A stretch of 64,000 nt of DNA from Paenibacillus sp. URB8-2 (GCF_013393385.1 NZ_AP023239.1:5456001-5520000); one strand, 5' to 3'. Shown: positions 25,311 to 34,514, counted from the stretch's first letter. The notes: generated from the sequence alone by a model not told the origin. Numbers and translations: made by a program.

Positions 25311-26216
25311 TTACCACAATGTATACCCTGCTTCGACAAGGATTTTATACCATTGCTCTTTGGTCAGCTCGGGGCCTTCGGCCGACTTTATAGCCCGCTC
25401 AATCCGCTCTTTGTTTCCGGTGCCAAGGACAATGACGGGATTGGACGAGTGCTTGAAGATCCATTTGTAGATGACTTCGTCGAGATGCTCCAGCCCCTGC
25501 TCCTGCCGAATCGCTTCGAGGACGTTATGCATGTTCTCCTCAACTGCACTAGTCGGTTTAAAAATTCTGCCGCCCGCCAGAGGCGACCAAATCATCGGAG
25601 ATATCCCTTCTTTCAGGCAGTGGGTCATGGTGCCGTTTTGATAATTCTGGATGCCCAGCGGATTCAGCATAAATTGGTGAGTGACAAAATTAATGTCCGA
25701 ATATTTTTGCAGTGTGTCAAATTCAAGCGGACTATGATTGGATAATCCGAAATACTTGACCTTGCCCTCGCTTTGAAGCTGAAGCAGCGTTTCGTTAAGC
25801 TCGCGCGGATCAATCAGCAGATCGAACATATGGATGAGCAGGATATCAATGTAGCCGCATTGAAGTTTGTCCAAAGAGTCATTAACCTGTGTCAAAATAT
25901 ATTCTTTATCCGTGTTGAAAAAACGAGTTTTAATATGAGGGTTTCGGGCATTCGGCACACTGATTGCGCATTTCGTTACGATTTCGATTTTCTCCCTCAG
26001 GGACGGTTCCAGCTTCAGAGCTTCCCCGAACAGCGCTTCGTTTCGATGATCGCCGCCGTAAATATCGGCATGGTCAAACGTTGTGATTCCCCGCTCAATG
26101 CACCATTCGATAAATTCCACCGCTTGTTCGACACTTAAATTCCAGTCATTCATTCTCATGCATCCAATGACCAGTTTGGATATGGAAAGCTGCTCGTTTA
26201 ATTGAATTTTCAACAC
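25311..26216 (-). CDS. aldo/keto reductase, YdhF-like
   Basis: This NADPH-dependent aldo/keto reductase of about 301 residues aligns along its whole length with E. coli YdhF. TTFDHADIYGGDHRNEALFG carries the catalytic Asp and Tyr, VTKCAI the catalytic Lys, and DILLIHMFD the His. SPLAGGRIF and VLGTGNKERI bind the cofactor. The start is ambiguous: GTG 26216 or TTG 26213 follow AAGGCGGG and fit the YdhF N-terminus, while ATG 26264 gives 16 more residues. The physiological substrate is unknown. Confidence 0.85.
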   Translation of the reverse strand: MLKIQLNEQLSISKLVIGCMRMNDWNLSVEQAVEFIEWCIERGITTFDHADIYGGDHRNEALFGEALKLEPSLREKIEIVTKCAISVPNARNPHIKTRFFNTDKEYILTQVNDSLDKLQCGYIDILLIHMFDLLIDPRELNETLLQLQSEGKVKYFGLSNHSPLEFDTLQKYSDINFVTHQFMLNPLGIQNYQNGTMTHCLKEGISPMIWSPLAGGRIFKPTSAVEENMHNVLEAIRQEQGLEHLDEVIYKWIFKHSSNPVIVLGTGNKERIERAIKSAEGPELTKEQWYKILVEAGYTLW

Positions 26217-26387
26217 AGTCACCCGCCTTGTTCCTAAGATATGACAAGCTAAATCCGTTCTCATTATATCTCTTTAGGAAAGCGATTACTTTAGATGTTT
26301 TCGGATGTTTCTTTCTAAAACTTTCGGATTTCATTTCCGACTGCCTATCCCAAATCGCCTTTGGAATAAGGCACTCATAGGTTTGAC

Positions 26388-26840
26388 TTAACAGTGTTGT
26401 AAGGATTCGATTCGGCGGGATACGGTATAATGAAAAATCAACACGGATATAACCATTAGAACAATCGCCTCTAAATAGAGATAAACGTAGGATAGTTGTT
26501 CAACAACAACTCCGCCCAGCATGGGTCCGAGTGCTCTGCCTAAGGTAGAGGACATATTTACAAAACTTTGATAGGAACCTTTTGCATGAGATGGTGAAAT
26601 CGTATTAATCATTGCCGGTATGGCGGGAAACACAAACATTTCTCCTAAGGTAAGCAGGACAATAGCAGCCATGAACCCTATATACTGCTGACTAAATATG
26701 AGGACAATGAAAGAAAAAATAAACAGCGTAACGCCCAAATAAATCTGTATTTTATAAGTATGAGCCACTTTCTTAATAATTAGCGAAAGCAGCGGCTGGC
26801 CTAAAATAATAAGTATGGCATTGATCGTCCATAAGAAGCT
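26388..26840 (-). pseudogene. MFS transporter, C-terminal remnant cut by IS630
   Basis: The minus-strand frame from the IS edge (reading YSFLWTINAILIILGQPLLS) to the stop at 26388 encodes about 150 residues. These correspond to the last four or five helices of a drug-efflux-type MFS protein (LTLGEMFVFPAIPAMINTIS, LGRALGPMLGGVVVE). The N-terminal half is missing: it does not reappear on the other side of the IS630 element, where a terminator is found. A shorter internal start exists at 26768. The remnant is almost certainly non-functional. Confidence 0.8.
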
Positions 26841-27980
26841 ATATAAATTGAACTCGTAACATTAAGGACCGCCAGAATCGGGTAAAAGGTAAGAAAGAAC
26901 CTGAAAAGGCGGAGATTTAAATGACTACAGAACAAGAGATCGGAAAACTGACAGAAGCCATGAAGGAAACGGAAAGTACCCGGATGTATGAAAGATATTT
27001 GGCGATAAGGCTGCATCTAGAGGGCCGGACCCTCACCGAAATTGCCGATATTTTGGGCAGATCCTTTCCGGCCATCAGCGGATACTGGAAGAACTACCGT
27101 AAGAACGGACTGCAAGGTCTCGAATTGGGTGAATATCCGGGTGGTTCCAAGCGACTTTCGAATGAGCAAGAGGAACGGCTGAAGCAAGTCATCGCTGAGA
27201 AACGCCCTGTCGATGTTGGCTTTGAAGCGAAGTATACCTGGACGTTAAAACTCATTCGTGCCTGGATTCTTCGGGAGTATAGCGAAGACTACACGCTCAA
27301 AGGCGTCTCCAAAATGCTGAACCGCCTTGGCTTCAGCTACACGAAGGCCACCTATACTTTGGCAAAGGCCAATCCAGAGGAGCAAGAGCAGTTTCGCCAA
27401 GTCACGCTACCTGAGCTCAAAGACCAGTTAGATCAAGGAAAAGTGGATCACCTGCTGTTTGAAGACGAATCGGCTATTTGGGCCTATCTAGCCTTACAGT
27501 ACAATTGGTTTCCGAGAGGACAACAGCGAAAAATCAAGACGTATGGCCAGCATCAGGGTGCCAAGCTGTTTGCAGCGATCGATTACGAAACCGGCCATGT
27601 CCTTCACCGGGAAGAAGAAAAACTGGATGCGAAAGCGTTCCAACGCTTCTTGGCCGACATTTTACAGACGTATTCCGGCAAGGTCGTGGTTGTACTGGAT
27701 AATGCCCACATTCATCATGCCGATGAAATTCAGCCTTTTCTCAAGGAGCACGCCCGATTGCAGTTGGTCTATTTACCCAAGTACAGCCCGGAACTCAATC
27801 CCACGGAAGGTTTGTGGAAATGGCTAAAGCACGATGTCGTGAACAATGTGTTTTTCCAAAAGTTCTACGTCATTCGTTCCCATGTGGCCGATTTAATAAA
27901 AAGCATCAACCGAACTCCTCAAGCCGTAATTGACCGCTTACTTCTTCAGGTATAAAGATTTTTAGTTCAACTTATATAGC
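26838..27980. mobile_element. IS630 family insertion sequence
   Basis: The terminal inverted repeats GCTATATAAATTGAACT (26838-26854) and, inverted, GCTATATAAGTTGAACT (27964-27980) match at 16 of 17 positions. The inner boundary is probably at TATA, as IS630/Tc1 elements duplicate TA. A single transposase gene fills the element. The left edge cuts an MFS gene. Confidence 0.85.
26921..27955 (+). CDS. IS630 family transposase
   Basis: This 344-residue intact transposase has an N-terminal helix-turn-helix region (LHLEGRTLTEIADILGRSFP, residues about 30-49) and a C-terminal DDE domain. The acidic triad is visible in LLFEDESAIW, VVVLDNAHIHHA and LNPTEGLWKWLK. AAGGCGGAG precedes the ATG. It appears full length without frameshift, so the element could be active. 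Confidence 0.92.
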   Translation: MTTEQEIGKLTEAMKETESTRMYERYLAIRLHLEGRTLTEIADILGRSFPAISGYWKNYRKNGLQGLELGEYPGGSKRLSNEQEERLKQVIAEKRPVDVGFEAKYTWTLKLIRAWILREYSEDYTLKGVSKMLNRLGFSYTKATYTLAKANPEEQEQFRQVTLPELKDQLDQGKVDHLLFEDESAIWAYLALQYNWFPRGQQRKIKTYGQHQGAKLFAAIDYETGHVLHREEEKLDAKAFQRFLADILQTYSGKVVVVLDNAHIHHADEIQPFLKEHARLQLVYLPKYSPELNPTEGLWKWLKHDVVNNVFFQKFYVIRSHVADLIKSINRTPQAVIDRLLLQV

Positions 27981-28023
27981 CAAGAAAATCTTAGCAACTG
28001 GAGAAAATTAATAACATAACTAT

Positions 28024-28053
28024 GGAGGACGGATTTTCCGTTCTCCTTTTTTT
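28024..28053 (+). terminator. rho-independent terminator right of IS630
   Basis: GGAGGACGGA pairs with TCCGTTCTCC (one G-T wobble) around a TTT loop and is followed by seven T. Apart from this terminator the 28.0-28.3 kb gap is AT-rich and contains only the likely fic promoter. Confidence 0.8.
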
Positions 28054-28246
28054 CTAACTAGATTTTTAACCGCCGTATAGTACAAAACAGCCGCTCCATC
28101 TTTTCCGTTACATTACAAGTTATTTACACTAGTAATCGAAAAAAACTGAAAGCAACTTGAACTCAGTCAATTGTCTGGGCAATTTAAATAAACCGGGCTA
28201 GTTTAATAGCAAAAAAGATGTACATAATAAGTGTAATTGACTATAC

Positions 28247-28275
28247 TTTAAATAAGAAAAAAGCATTGATATAAT
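28247..28275 (+). promoter_or_regulatory. probable fic promoter
   Basis: An extended -10 (TGATATAAT, 28267-28275) has a weak -35-like TTTAAA seventeen bases upstream. It lies 30 bp before the fic start. A better -35-like TTGACT at 28237 is too far away for this -10. Confidence 0.4.
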
Positions 28276-28305
28276 CGGATTTTTAAGTGTAAAAGGGTGG
28301 TGTAA

Positions 28306-29451
28306 ATGACGACATACTTATTTGCCTATGAGCACTTTGATACTACAGAAGGACGTCTAGTCTATAAACCTAATCTCAATCCCTTTGACTATGAAATATA
28401 CCAGCTTATCCTAGAAGCAGAGCGAAATATAGGGGCATTAGCTAGACTTGGATTAAAAAGCCATCCATTAAAGCCTACAATCCTGCGTAACTCTTTAGTT
28501 AGAACAGCCCATTTCACAACTAAAATTGAACAGAATAAACTGGAATACAAAGAGGTAGAGCAACTCTATCAAAATTACAAGAGAAACCCAATTACTATAA
28601 AACAAAAGGCACAATTAGAAGTTAAGAACGTCTTTGAAACCTATGAATTTATATACAGTTTAGATCCAAGCAAAGATTTTTCGGACATGGATGAACCTGT
28701 ATTAAAAAAAATCCAACACACTTTAATGAACGACTTAACCGGTTATCCAGAAGGTTATAGAAATATACCGGTAGCACTTCAAGATGGTGATGGGCATGTT
28801 AGTTATCAACCTCCTGCATTTAATGAAGTCCCACGGCTTATGCAAGCCTACTTTTCCTGGCTATACACTAGTGTTACCGGATTTATGAATCCCTATGAAA
28901 CGGAAAAAGTAAATCCCGAAAAGAAAGTGCATCCTCTGATCATCTCTGGGGTCACCCATCATTTAATAGGGTATATCCACCCGTTTCCTGACGGTAATGG
29001 AAGAACAGCTCGGGCATTCTCAACTTTGGTTGGCTTAATTCATACCGACCTCGCTACAATCAAGGATGCATTTAGTGTTGAAGAATTCTTTGATAAAAGA
29101 ATCGAGGATTATTACGACACGCTTATGACTGCAACCCAAGGTGACCTACAACCTTTCATTGTATTTTATCTTGAATGTGTTAATGCATCTCTTACCAAAG
29201 TTCTCAAAGAACTCCAACGTTACGATAGAATAAAACATATTCGTGAACTATTGGGAAAAGGACATGCTAAAACTATGTTCGAGTTGATTAGCAGGATGGA
29301 AGACGGAGAAATATTTCATAGACAACTGTTTGATGATATCCTTGAGGCCTCACCCTCAAGTATTGCAAAAAACATTTCAAAGCTTAAAGATTTGGGTGTT
29401 ATAAAGTCAGGGCATAGCCGAGGAGAATATATCGTTTGCATCGTGGATTAA
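28306..29451 (+). CDS. Fic/DOC family protein (AMPylator)
   Basis: This 381-residue Fic protein probably transfers AMP or another nucleotide to a target. The catalytic motif HPFPDGNGRTAR lies at about residues 225-236 and is canonical, with the catalytic His and the anion-binding GNGR. An N-terminal helix segment FTTKIEQN (about 71-78) matches the inhibitory (S/T)xxxE(G/N) motif except for Gln after Glu. The C-terminus has winged-helix character (SSIAKNISKLKDLGVIKSGH). Codon use and base composition are far more AT-rich than the dgo or ger genes, which suggests transfer. GGGTGGTG precedes the ATG. Confidence 0.88.
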   Translation: MTTYLFAYEHFDTTEGRLVYKPNLNPFDYEIYQLILEAERNIGALARLGLKSHPLKPTILRNSLVRTAHFTTKIEQNKLEYKEVEQLYQNYKRNPITIKQKAQLEVKNVFETYEFIYSLDPSKDFSDMDEPVLKKIQHTLMNDLTGYPEGYRNIPVALQDGDGHVSYQPPAFNEVPRLMQAYFSWLYTSVTGFMNPYETEKVNPEKKVHPLIISGVTHHLIGYIHPFPDGNGRTARAFSTLVGLIHTDLATIKDAFSVEEFFDKRIEDYYDTLMTATQGDLQPFIVFYLECVNASLTKVLKELQRYDRIKHIRELLGKGHAKTMFELISRMEDGEIFHRQLFDDILEASPSSIAKNISKLKDLGVIKSGHSRGEYIVCIVD

Positions 29452-29529
29452 GCCAATGTGTGCCTAAATCAACATTTTTTTCGTACCACAAGGACTTACC
29501 TATTAACTACATCAATCAGAGCAAACTTC

Positions 29530-29564
29530 GAACCTCCTCTATAAATTCTCGAGGAGGTTCTTTA
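29530..29564 (+). terminator. terminator after fic
   Basis: GAACCTCCTC (29530-29539) pairs perfectly with GAGGAGGTTC (29551-29560), followed by TTTAAATT. Confidence 0.65.
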
Positions 29565-29605
29565 AATTAAATCTTCCGCAATATGCTTTTTCCTACATGT
29601 AATAA

Positions 29606-29635
29606 GGTTCACCGCGCTGGCAGTAACACCAAGTT
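29606..29635 (-). repeat. dispersed repeat copy 1
   Basis: The plus strand reads GGTTCACCGCGCTGGCAG then TAACACCAAGTT. It ends one base from the stop codon of the histidine phosphatase remnant. Related copies lie at 41228, 45695 and 49554, all in the same orientation. Confidence 0.6.
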
Positions 29636-29636
29636 C

Positions 29637-30232
29637 TCACCGTACACTCAGCAACTCGGCTAAAGAAATTCGGTCTATAATTTCGTAGCCTCGACCCTGC
29701 CCTCTTGGTTTCACCACAACGGTGCCTAAGTTAGGAATCTCGCCCAGCCCCACTCCTTGAGGGAAACTGTGAGCAACGATCACTTGGTTCGTGCCTGAAG
29801 GCGGCGCTTTCTCTAACACCGAAGTCAAGGCAACTAATGCCGCTTCTCACTCGGAAGGGGTGACGTCACCGCTTAATCGATAAATTCTAATCCAGAAGGG
29901 ATCGGTCTGAATATTTTCTTTCCCAAAAGCCAGCTCCGCCGTTTCCTTTGTACGACATAAAGGACCTGCCAGAACCGGAGATTGAACGGGAATTTGCAGC
30001 CTGAGAAATGCCTCCCCAAAAGCGGCAGCTTGTCTTCGGCCTTCTCCTGAAAGATTTCTCTGCGTGGAACAATCCCTCAGATCAAGATTGGGCCGGTCTT
30101 CTCCTGCGGTTGCTTCGCCATGCCTGACATACAGAATATATCCGCCTTGGCGAAGCGAATCCAGGATCGACGGGTTCACTGGAGCGTATTGGGGAGCATT
30201 TTTTTCAAAACTGCCACACCCCTCTCGCTCGC
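29637..30232 (-). pseudogene. histidine phosphatase family protein with internal TGA
   Basis: The frame reads PVNPSILDSLRQGGYILYVR through RHGEATAGEDRP (phosphohistidine RHG motif) and PLCRTKETAELAFGKE. After TPSE it meets a TGA (29847-29849). It then resumes in the same frame through VIVAHSFPQGVGLGEIPN to the real end at 29637. Full-length relatives have an N-terminal signal peptide that is not recognisable here. One nonsense change and a lost 5' end make it a probable pseudogene; the two halves are otherwise well conserved. The exact 5' limit is uncertain. Confidence 0.75.
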
Positions 30233-30283
30233 ATACGATTTCCAACCTGTAGTATATGCAAGGAGAGGGAATTAAATCGGGTA

Positions 30284-31498
30284 TTACATCAGTCCCAGCA
30301 GCATTCCACCCGCAGCGCCGGCGAGTACAACCATCCAGGGTGGTAGCTTCCAAAAGACCAGCATAATGAACAAAATAGCCGCCAGGGCAAAATCCATCGG
30401 TTCCAAGATAGCGGTAGTCCACAGCGGATCGTACAGAGCCGCCAGCAAAATGCCGACCACAGCCGCATTGACCCCTACCAATACTCCTTGGATTTTCGGA
30501 CTGTTTCTTATCCCATTCCAAAATGGGAGCGCGCCGACAACAAGCAGAAATGCCGGTAAGAAAATGCCGAGCGTCGCAACGACCGCGCCTGTTATCCCCC
30601 CGGCCATGGCTCCAAGGTAGCCTGCAAAGGTAAATAGCGGTCCCGGAACCGCCTGAGCCGCCCCGTAACCCGCCAGGAAATCCGCTTGGCTAACCCACCC
30701 AGTCGGAACAACTTCCCGTTCCAGAAGAGGGAGCACGACATGCCCTCCGCCGAACACCAAAGAACCGGAACGATAAAAGCTGTCAAACATTGCGAGCCAG
30801 CCCGTTTCCCCCGGCGTTCTGAGAAGCGGGAGCGCCACAAGCAGGCCAACAAATAAAGCGAGGCAGCAAACGGCAACGGTCCGGCTAATCCCAATCTGAA
30901 GGTCCGCCGCCCCCGCCGCGTTGTTTTTTCGATACAGACACAAGCCGACAGCCCCCGCAGCAATAATAATAAGCACTTGACTGTAAGCTGTATGCCAGGA
31001 CAATGCAACCGCAGCAGCAGCAACGGCGATGGTCACTCTATGCCGGTCGGGCGTGAGCTTTTGCCCCATTCCGAGAATGGCCTGAGCTACAATCGCTACC
31101 GCTACGATCTTCAGTCCATGAATCCATCCTGAGCCCGCGATATCGTAACCTTGAAGCAGGAAGGCAAACGCTACTAGCGCAATGACTGACGGCAGTGTGA
31201 AACCAAGCCATGCAACAACCCCTCCAAGGAGCCCTGCCCTTAATATTCCGATGCCAATTCCAACCTGGCTGCTGGCGGGACCGGGGAGAAACTGGCACAG
31301 GGCTACGAGGTCGGCGTAGCTTCGTTCATCCATCCATTTTCGGCGGCGTATGTACTCATTATGAAAGTAACCAAGATGTGCGATAGGTCCCCCAAATGAG
31401 GTGAGTCCGAGTTTTGTAGAAACACTCAGCACTTCCAGAAGAGTCGCAACTCTTCCCTTTTGAGCATATTTCGGCGCTTCTTGCTGATTTGCATCCAT
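30284..31498 (-). CDS. chrA: chromate transporter, ChrA (CHR) family
   Basis: This 404-residue long-chain CHR protein is built of two homologous halves. Each starts with the family pattern: TKLGLTSFGGPIAHLGYFH with CQFLPGPASSQVGIGIG, and SGSLVFGGGHVVLPLLEREV with AAQAVPGPLFTFAGYLGA. Ten or so membrane helices are predicted. Family members export chromate with protons, though many have no proven substrate. AAAAGGAG lies upstream of ATG 31498. It stands alone between two decayed genes. Confidence 0.9.
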   Translation of the reverse strand: MDANQQEAPKYAQKGRVATLLEVLSVSTKLGLTSFGGPIAHLGYFHNEYIRRRKWMDERSYADLVALCQFLPGPASSQVGIGIGILRAGLLGGVVAWLGFTLPSVIALVAFAFLLQGYDIAGSGWIHGLKIVAVAIVAQAILGMGQKLTPDRHRVTIAVAAAAVALSWHTAYSQVLIIIAAGAVGLCLYRKNNAAGAADLQIGISRTVAVCCLALFVGLLVALPLLRTPGETGWLAMFDSFYRSGSLVFGGGHVVLPLLEREVVPTGWVSQADFLAGYGAAQAVPGPLFTFAGYLGAMAGGITGAVVATLGIFLPAFLLVVGALPFWNGIRNSPKIQGVLVGVNAAVVGILLAALYDPLWTTAILEPMDFALAAILFIMLVFWKLPPWMVVLAGAAGGMLLGLM

Positions 31499-31540
31499 GA
31501 TATGGACTGCTCCTTTTCCTATCAAAAATTGATTTTATTC

Positions 31541-31555
31541 TATGCTATGCTATGC
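31541..31555. repeat. three tandem TATGC units upstream of chrA
   Basis: TATGC is repeated three times and runs into TATA, about 45 bp before the chrA start. On the minus strand a TAGAAT -10-like box follows directly. Confidence 0.7.
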
Positions 31556-31645
31556 TATATGCCCACACGAATCCAGAGCTTTTACAGAAATTTTACAAAC
31601 CGTTTTCAGTTCAAATCTTCTTAGGGCATAAACATCCGATAATAG

Positions 31646-32478
31646 TTGACTGTTGCTTGCACTCATGTTGAAGAACAAATATTAATTCATTGTCTATATT
31701 TTACAGCCAGCCGTTTTGCTCGCAACATCACAAAATTAGCTGAACGGACGTTTGATTTCGGTAACCTGGCTCCTTCGTATTTTTACATGATCATGATCGT
31801 TAAATTCCATCCGGAAATCACACAAAAAGAGCTATGCCACAAGCTGTCGATCGCTCCTTCCACTAGTACGAGGTTCGTTGATAAACTTGAAAGCTTAAAG
31901 CTGGTGACCAGAAAAGTAAACGGCAAACAAACCTGCATCTCTTTAACGGAAGATGGAGAGAAAGTGTACGGTCAGTTTCGAAGTTCTTTGGCCAATTCCG
32001 TTGTAAACAAAATGTGGGTGGACCGGCTGCACCAAGAAGAAGACGTCACGGTCCATGATTTATATGCGGAATACCCGGACAAACAAATTAACGTGGAACG
32101 TGAACAGCAATTATTGCTGGAGCATGACCGGATTGTTTTTCAATTCCCGCTTTACTGGTACAGCAGTCCTTCATTACTAAAAGAATGGCAGGATGTGGTC
32201 CTCACTTACGGCTGGGCTTACGGATCGCAAGGAATGAAATTGCATGGAAAAGAGTTTGGTCTGGCGATTTCGACAGGGGGAGCGGAACCGCTTATCAGGC
32301 GGGAGGGTACAATCATTACAGCATGAGCGAGCTGACCAAACCGTTCCAGGCCATGGCGAACCTGACGGGTATGCGCTTCCTGCCAACCTTTGCGACCCAA
32401 GGGGTCCGGTTGTTGAACAATGAACAGGTGCGAGAAAGCGCAGAGGCTCTGGTCAATCATCTTAAATCATCATTCTAA
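31646..32478 (+). pseudogene. in-frame chimera of a MarR regulator and an NQO-type oxidoreductase, frameshifted
   Basis: The first part reads like a MarR protein (KELCHKLSIAPSTSTRFVDK, RKVNGKQTCISLTEDGEKVY) up to about codon 112. It then passes without a stop into a flavodoxin-like NAD(P)H oxidoreductase (SVVNKMWVDRL, FQFPLYWYSSPSLLKEWQDV, YGWAYGSQG). The MarR C-terminus and roughly the first dozen residues of the oxidoreductase are missing. Near 32284 the frame shifts; AYQAGGYNHYSMSELTKPFQ continues in another frame to 32478. A deletion between two adjacent genes plus a frameshift explains this. Functional expression is unlikely. Confidence 0.75.
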
Positions 32479-32520
32479 AATTGAAGGCTCGATCAAAAAT
32501 ATAAGCGGGATTCATTGCAA

Positions 32521-32555
32521 AGACCCCGTCACTACTTAAAGTAGATGACGAGGTC
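32521..32555 (+). terminator. hairpin terminator
   Basis: AGACCCCGTCA and TGACGAGGTCT pair with one mismatch, and CTACTT/AAGTAG forms an inner stem. It lies between the chimera and the convergent amidase gene. Confidence 0.55.
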
Positions 32556-32597
32556 TTATTGGAACATGCCGAAAATCAGCCTTTTTATATAATATGG

Positions 32598-34514
32598 CTA
32601 TGGAGCAGTTGTGATTGCCGGCAGAGGCGGAGCTACTCTTTTCTTTGTAGACTGTTCATATGCACTTGCAATGTGGATAATTCCGGATTCGTCAAACGCC
32701 CGGCCGAGGAATTCGATATTCGCTGGCATGGATGTCCCCGTCTTGGAAGCGGCATAGCCCATCGGAACGCTGATCGCCGGGAAGCCTGTATTCTCGCTCC
32801 ATCTGCTGAACAAGCCGGCCTGTTCTTTACCGATCAGGTCAGCCAACTGAGCCGACGAAGGATAGGCGATCGCTGCAAATCCGTTTTTAGCCATGGTATC
32901 GAGCGTCCAGTCCTGCAGCTTCGTCCGCATGGCGAGTGAACGCTGATAGCCTATATTATCGGAGAGGGCCGCAGGATCAACCTTAATCTCACGGTCGTAA
33001 GATTCTTTGGCGTACTTGCTATATTGACCCGAATCGTATAATTCTTTGAATGACTTCACAGGAACGCTGCTGCCTTGTTCCGAAAGGAACTGGTTCACAT
33101 CCCGGGCCGATTCGAAAGTGATTACGGATGACGAGCCGAGCAGATCTTTGCCGGGTCCGGTGATTTCAACGACATGGCCGCCTAAGGCTCGGATATCATT
33201 GGCGGCTTGACGCAGCAGAGCAACAACCGGCCCATTGGGTTGGTCACCCCATATTGCCAAGCCACCGGTTACAAGACCGATCTTGACTCCGTCCAGACGA
33301 CCGCCCTTGGCGAAAGAGGCATAACCTTCTTCAGGAATCTCTCCAACGCTGCGGGCAGTCATAGGGTCAGCAGGGTCATAGCCAGCTATGAGGTCCAGCC
33401 CGATGGCCGCATCTTTAACGCTCGCGGCGAGCGGTCCGGCTGCATCCTGCGTAATCGCCCGCGGGAATATGCCATGTTGGCTTACCAAACCCATAGTGGG
33501 CCGAATGGTGACAACCCCGGTCAAGGCTGCAGGTATGCGGAGCGACCCTCCCGTATCCGTGCCGATCGCAAGGGGAGCGTATTGCGCGGCAATCGCCACT
33601 GCGCTGCCTCCGGATGAGCCTCCGACGGTACGCTCAAGATCGTAAGGGTTCTTCATGGGGCCTTGGAGACTGGATATGCCGTAAACCGAAGCGGCAAAAT
33701 CATCCAAATTGCTCTTTGCAAGGATGATCGCTCCTTGCTCCTCCAATCGGTCAATGACGGTAGCGTTGCTATCCGGTACCCAGTCCTTAAAAAGGACGGA
33801 CCCGTTAGTCGTAGGCATTTCCTTCGTATTGATGACATCTTTGACCACTACCGGAACGCATTGGGCCGCACGCATCGGCAGACCCGAACTCTGTTCCATG
33901 TCAAGTGCGGCCGCCTGGGCCATTGCCTGTGGATTCATATTAATAATGGCATTAAGCTTAGGCCCTTGTTGATCATAGGCTTCAATCCGGGTCGTATAAG
34001 CGCTTATTAGTTGTTGACAGGTGAATGCGCCTGTTTTGATGCCTTTTTGAATTTGAGAAATCGATAATCCCTGAACCGAATTCGCCGTGACGGAAGAGAG
34101 CTGAAGATACTGGGTTAAGCGTTGGTTCAGCACCTCTGCATCTGCTTTGGTCAGCTTGCTGCCGAAGCCGAACTTCCCATTTCCCGAACCATTCATTATC
34201 CCAGCTTTGGTTAAGGCTCCGATAGCACCTGCATACGGACTGTCAGCCGGCACATCCGAGTAATTTGTAGGTGAATTGCTTAGGTGAACAAGTGTTTGAA
34301 TGATCATGGCCGCATCTTCTCTGGAAATAGGTTCATTTCCGCCATTAATTCCCGTTGCAGATCCATTTGGCGCGGTTTGCTTAAGCAATTCTAGCAGTTC
34401 CGTTCTTGTCAGAACTTCCATAGAGTTGGATTGTGCAACAGACAAGCCCGGCAACTGAAACAGCAAGCATCCAACAAGCAAAACTTGTACCACACGACGA
34501 CAAAAATAATTCAT
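32598..34514 (-). CDS. secreted amidase with SLH-like N-terminal region
   Basis: This 638-residue protein has a signal peptide (VVQVLLVGCLLFQLPGLSVA). An SLH-like stretch of about 100 residues follows (ISREDAAMIIQTLVHL, YSDVPADSPYAGAIGALTKA, FGFGSKLTKADA). The rest is a full amidase-signature domain. The Ser-cisSer-Lys triad is visible as VVVKDVINT, VGGSSGGSAVAIAA and GTDTGGSLR. It probably hydrolyses amide bonds at the cell surface, anchored through the SLH part (inference). GGAGG precedes ATG 34514. SLH plus amidase signature in one secreted protein is less common than the cytosolic form. Confidence 0.85.
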   Translation of the reverse strand: MNYFCRRVVQVLLVGCLLFQLPGLSVAQSNSMEVLTRTELLELLKQTAPNGSATGINGGNEPISREDAAMIIQTLVHLSNSPTNYSDVPADSPYAGAIGALTKAGIMNGSGNGKFGFGSKLTKADAEVLNQRLTQYLQLSSVTANSVQGLSISQIQKGIKTGAFTCQQLISAYTTRIEAYDQQGPKLNAIINMNPQAMAQAAALDMEQSSGLPMRAAQCVPVVVKDVINTKEMPTTNGSVLFKDWVPDSNATVIDRLEEQGAIILAKSNLDDFAASVYGISSLQGPMKNPYDLERTVGGSSGGSAVAIAAQYAPLAIGTDTGGSLRIPAALTGVVTIRPTMGLVSQHGIFPRAITQDAAGPLAASVKDAAIGLDLIAGYDPADPMTARSVGEIPEEGYASFAKGGRLDGVKIGLVTGGLAIWGDQPNGPVVALLRQAANDIRALGGHVVEITGPGKDLLGSSSVITFESARDVNQFLSEQGSSVPVKSFKELYDSGQYSKYAKESYDREIKVDPAALSDNIGYQRSLAMRTKLQDWTLDTMAKNGFAAIAYPSSAQLADLIGKEQAGLFSRWSENTGFPAISVPMGYAASKTGTSMPANIEFLGRAFDESGIIHIASAYEQSTKKRVAPPLPAITTAP

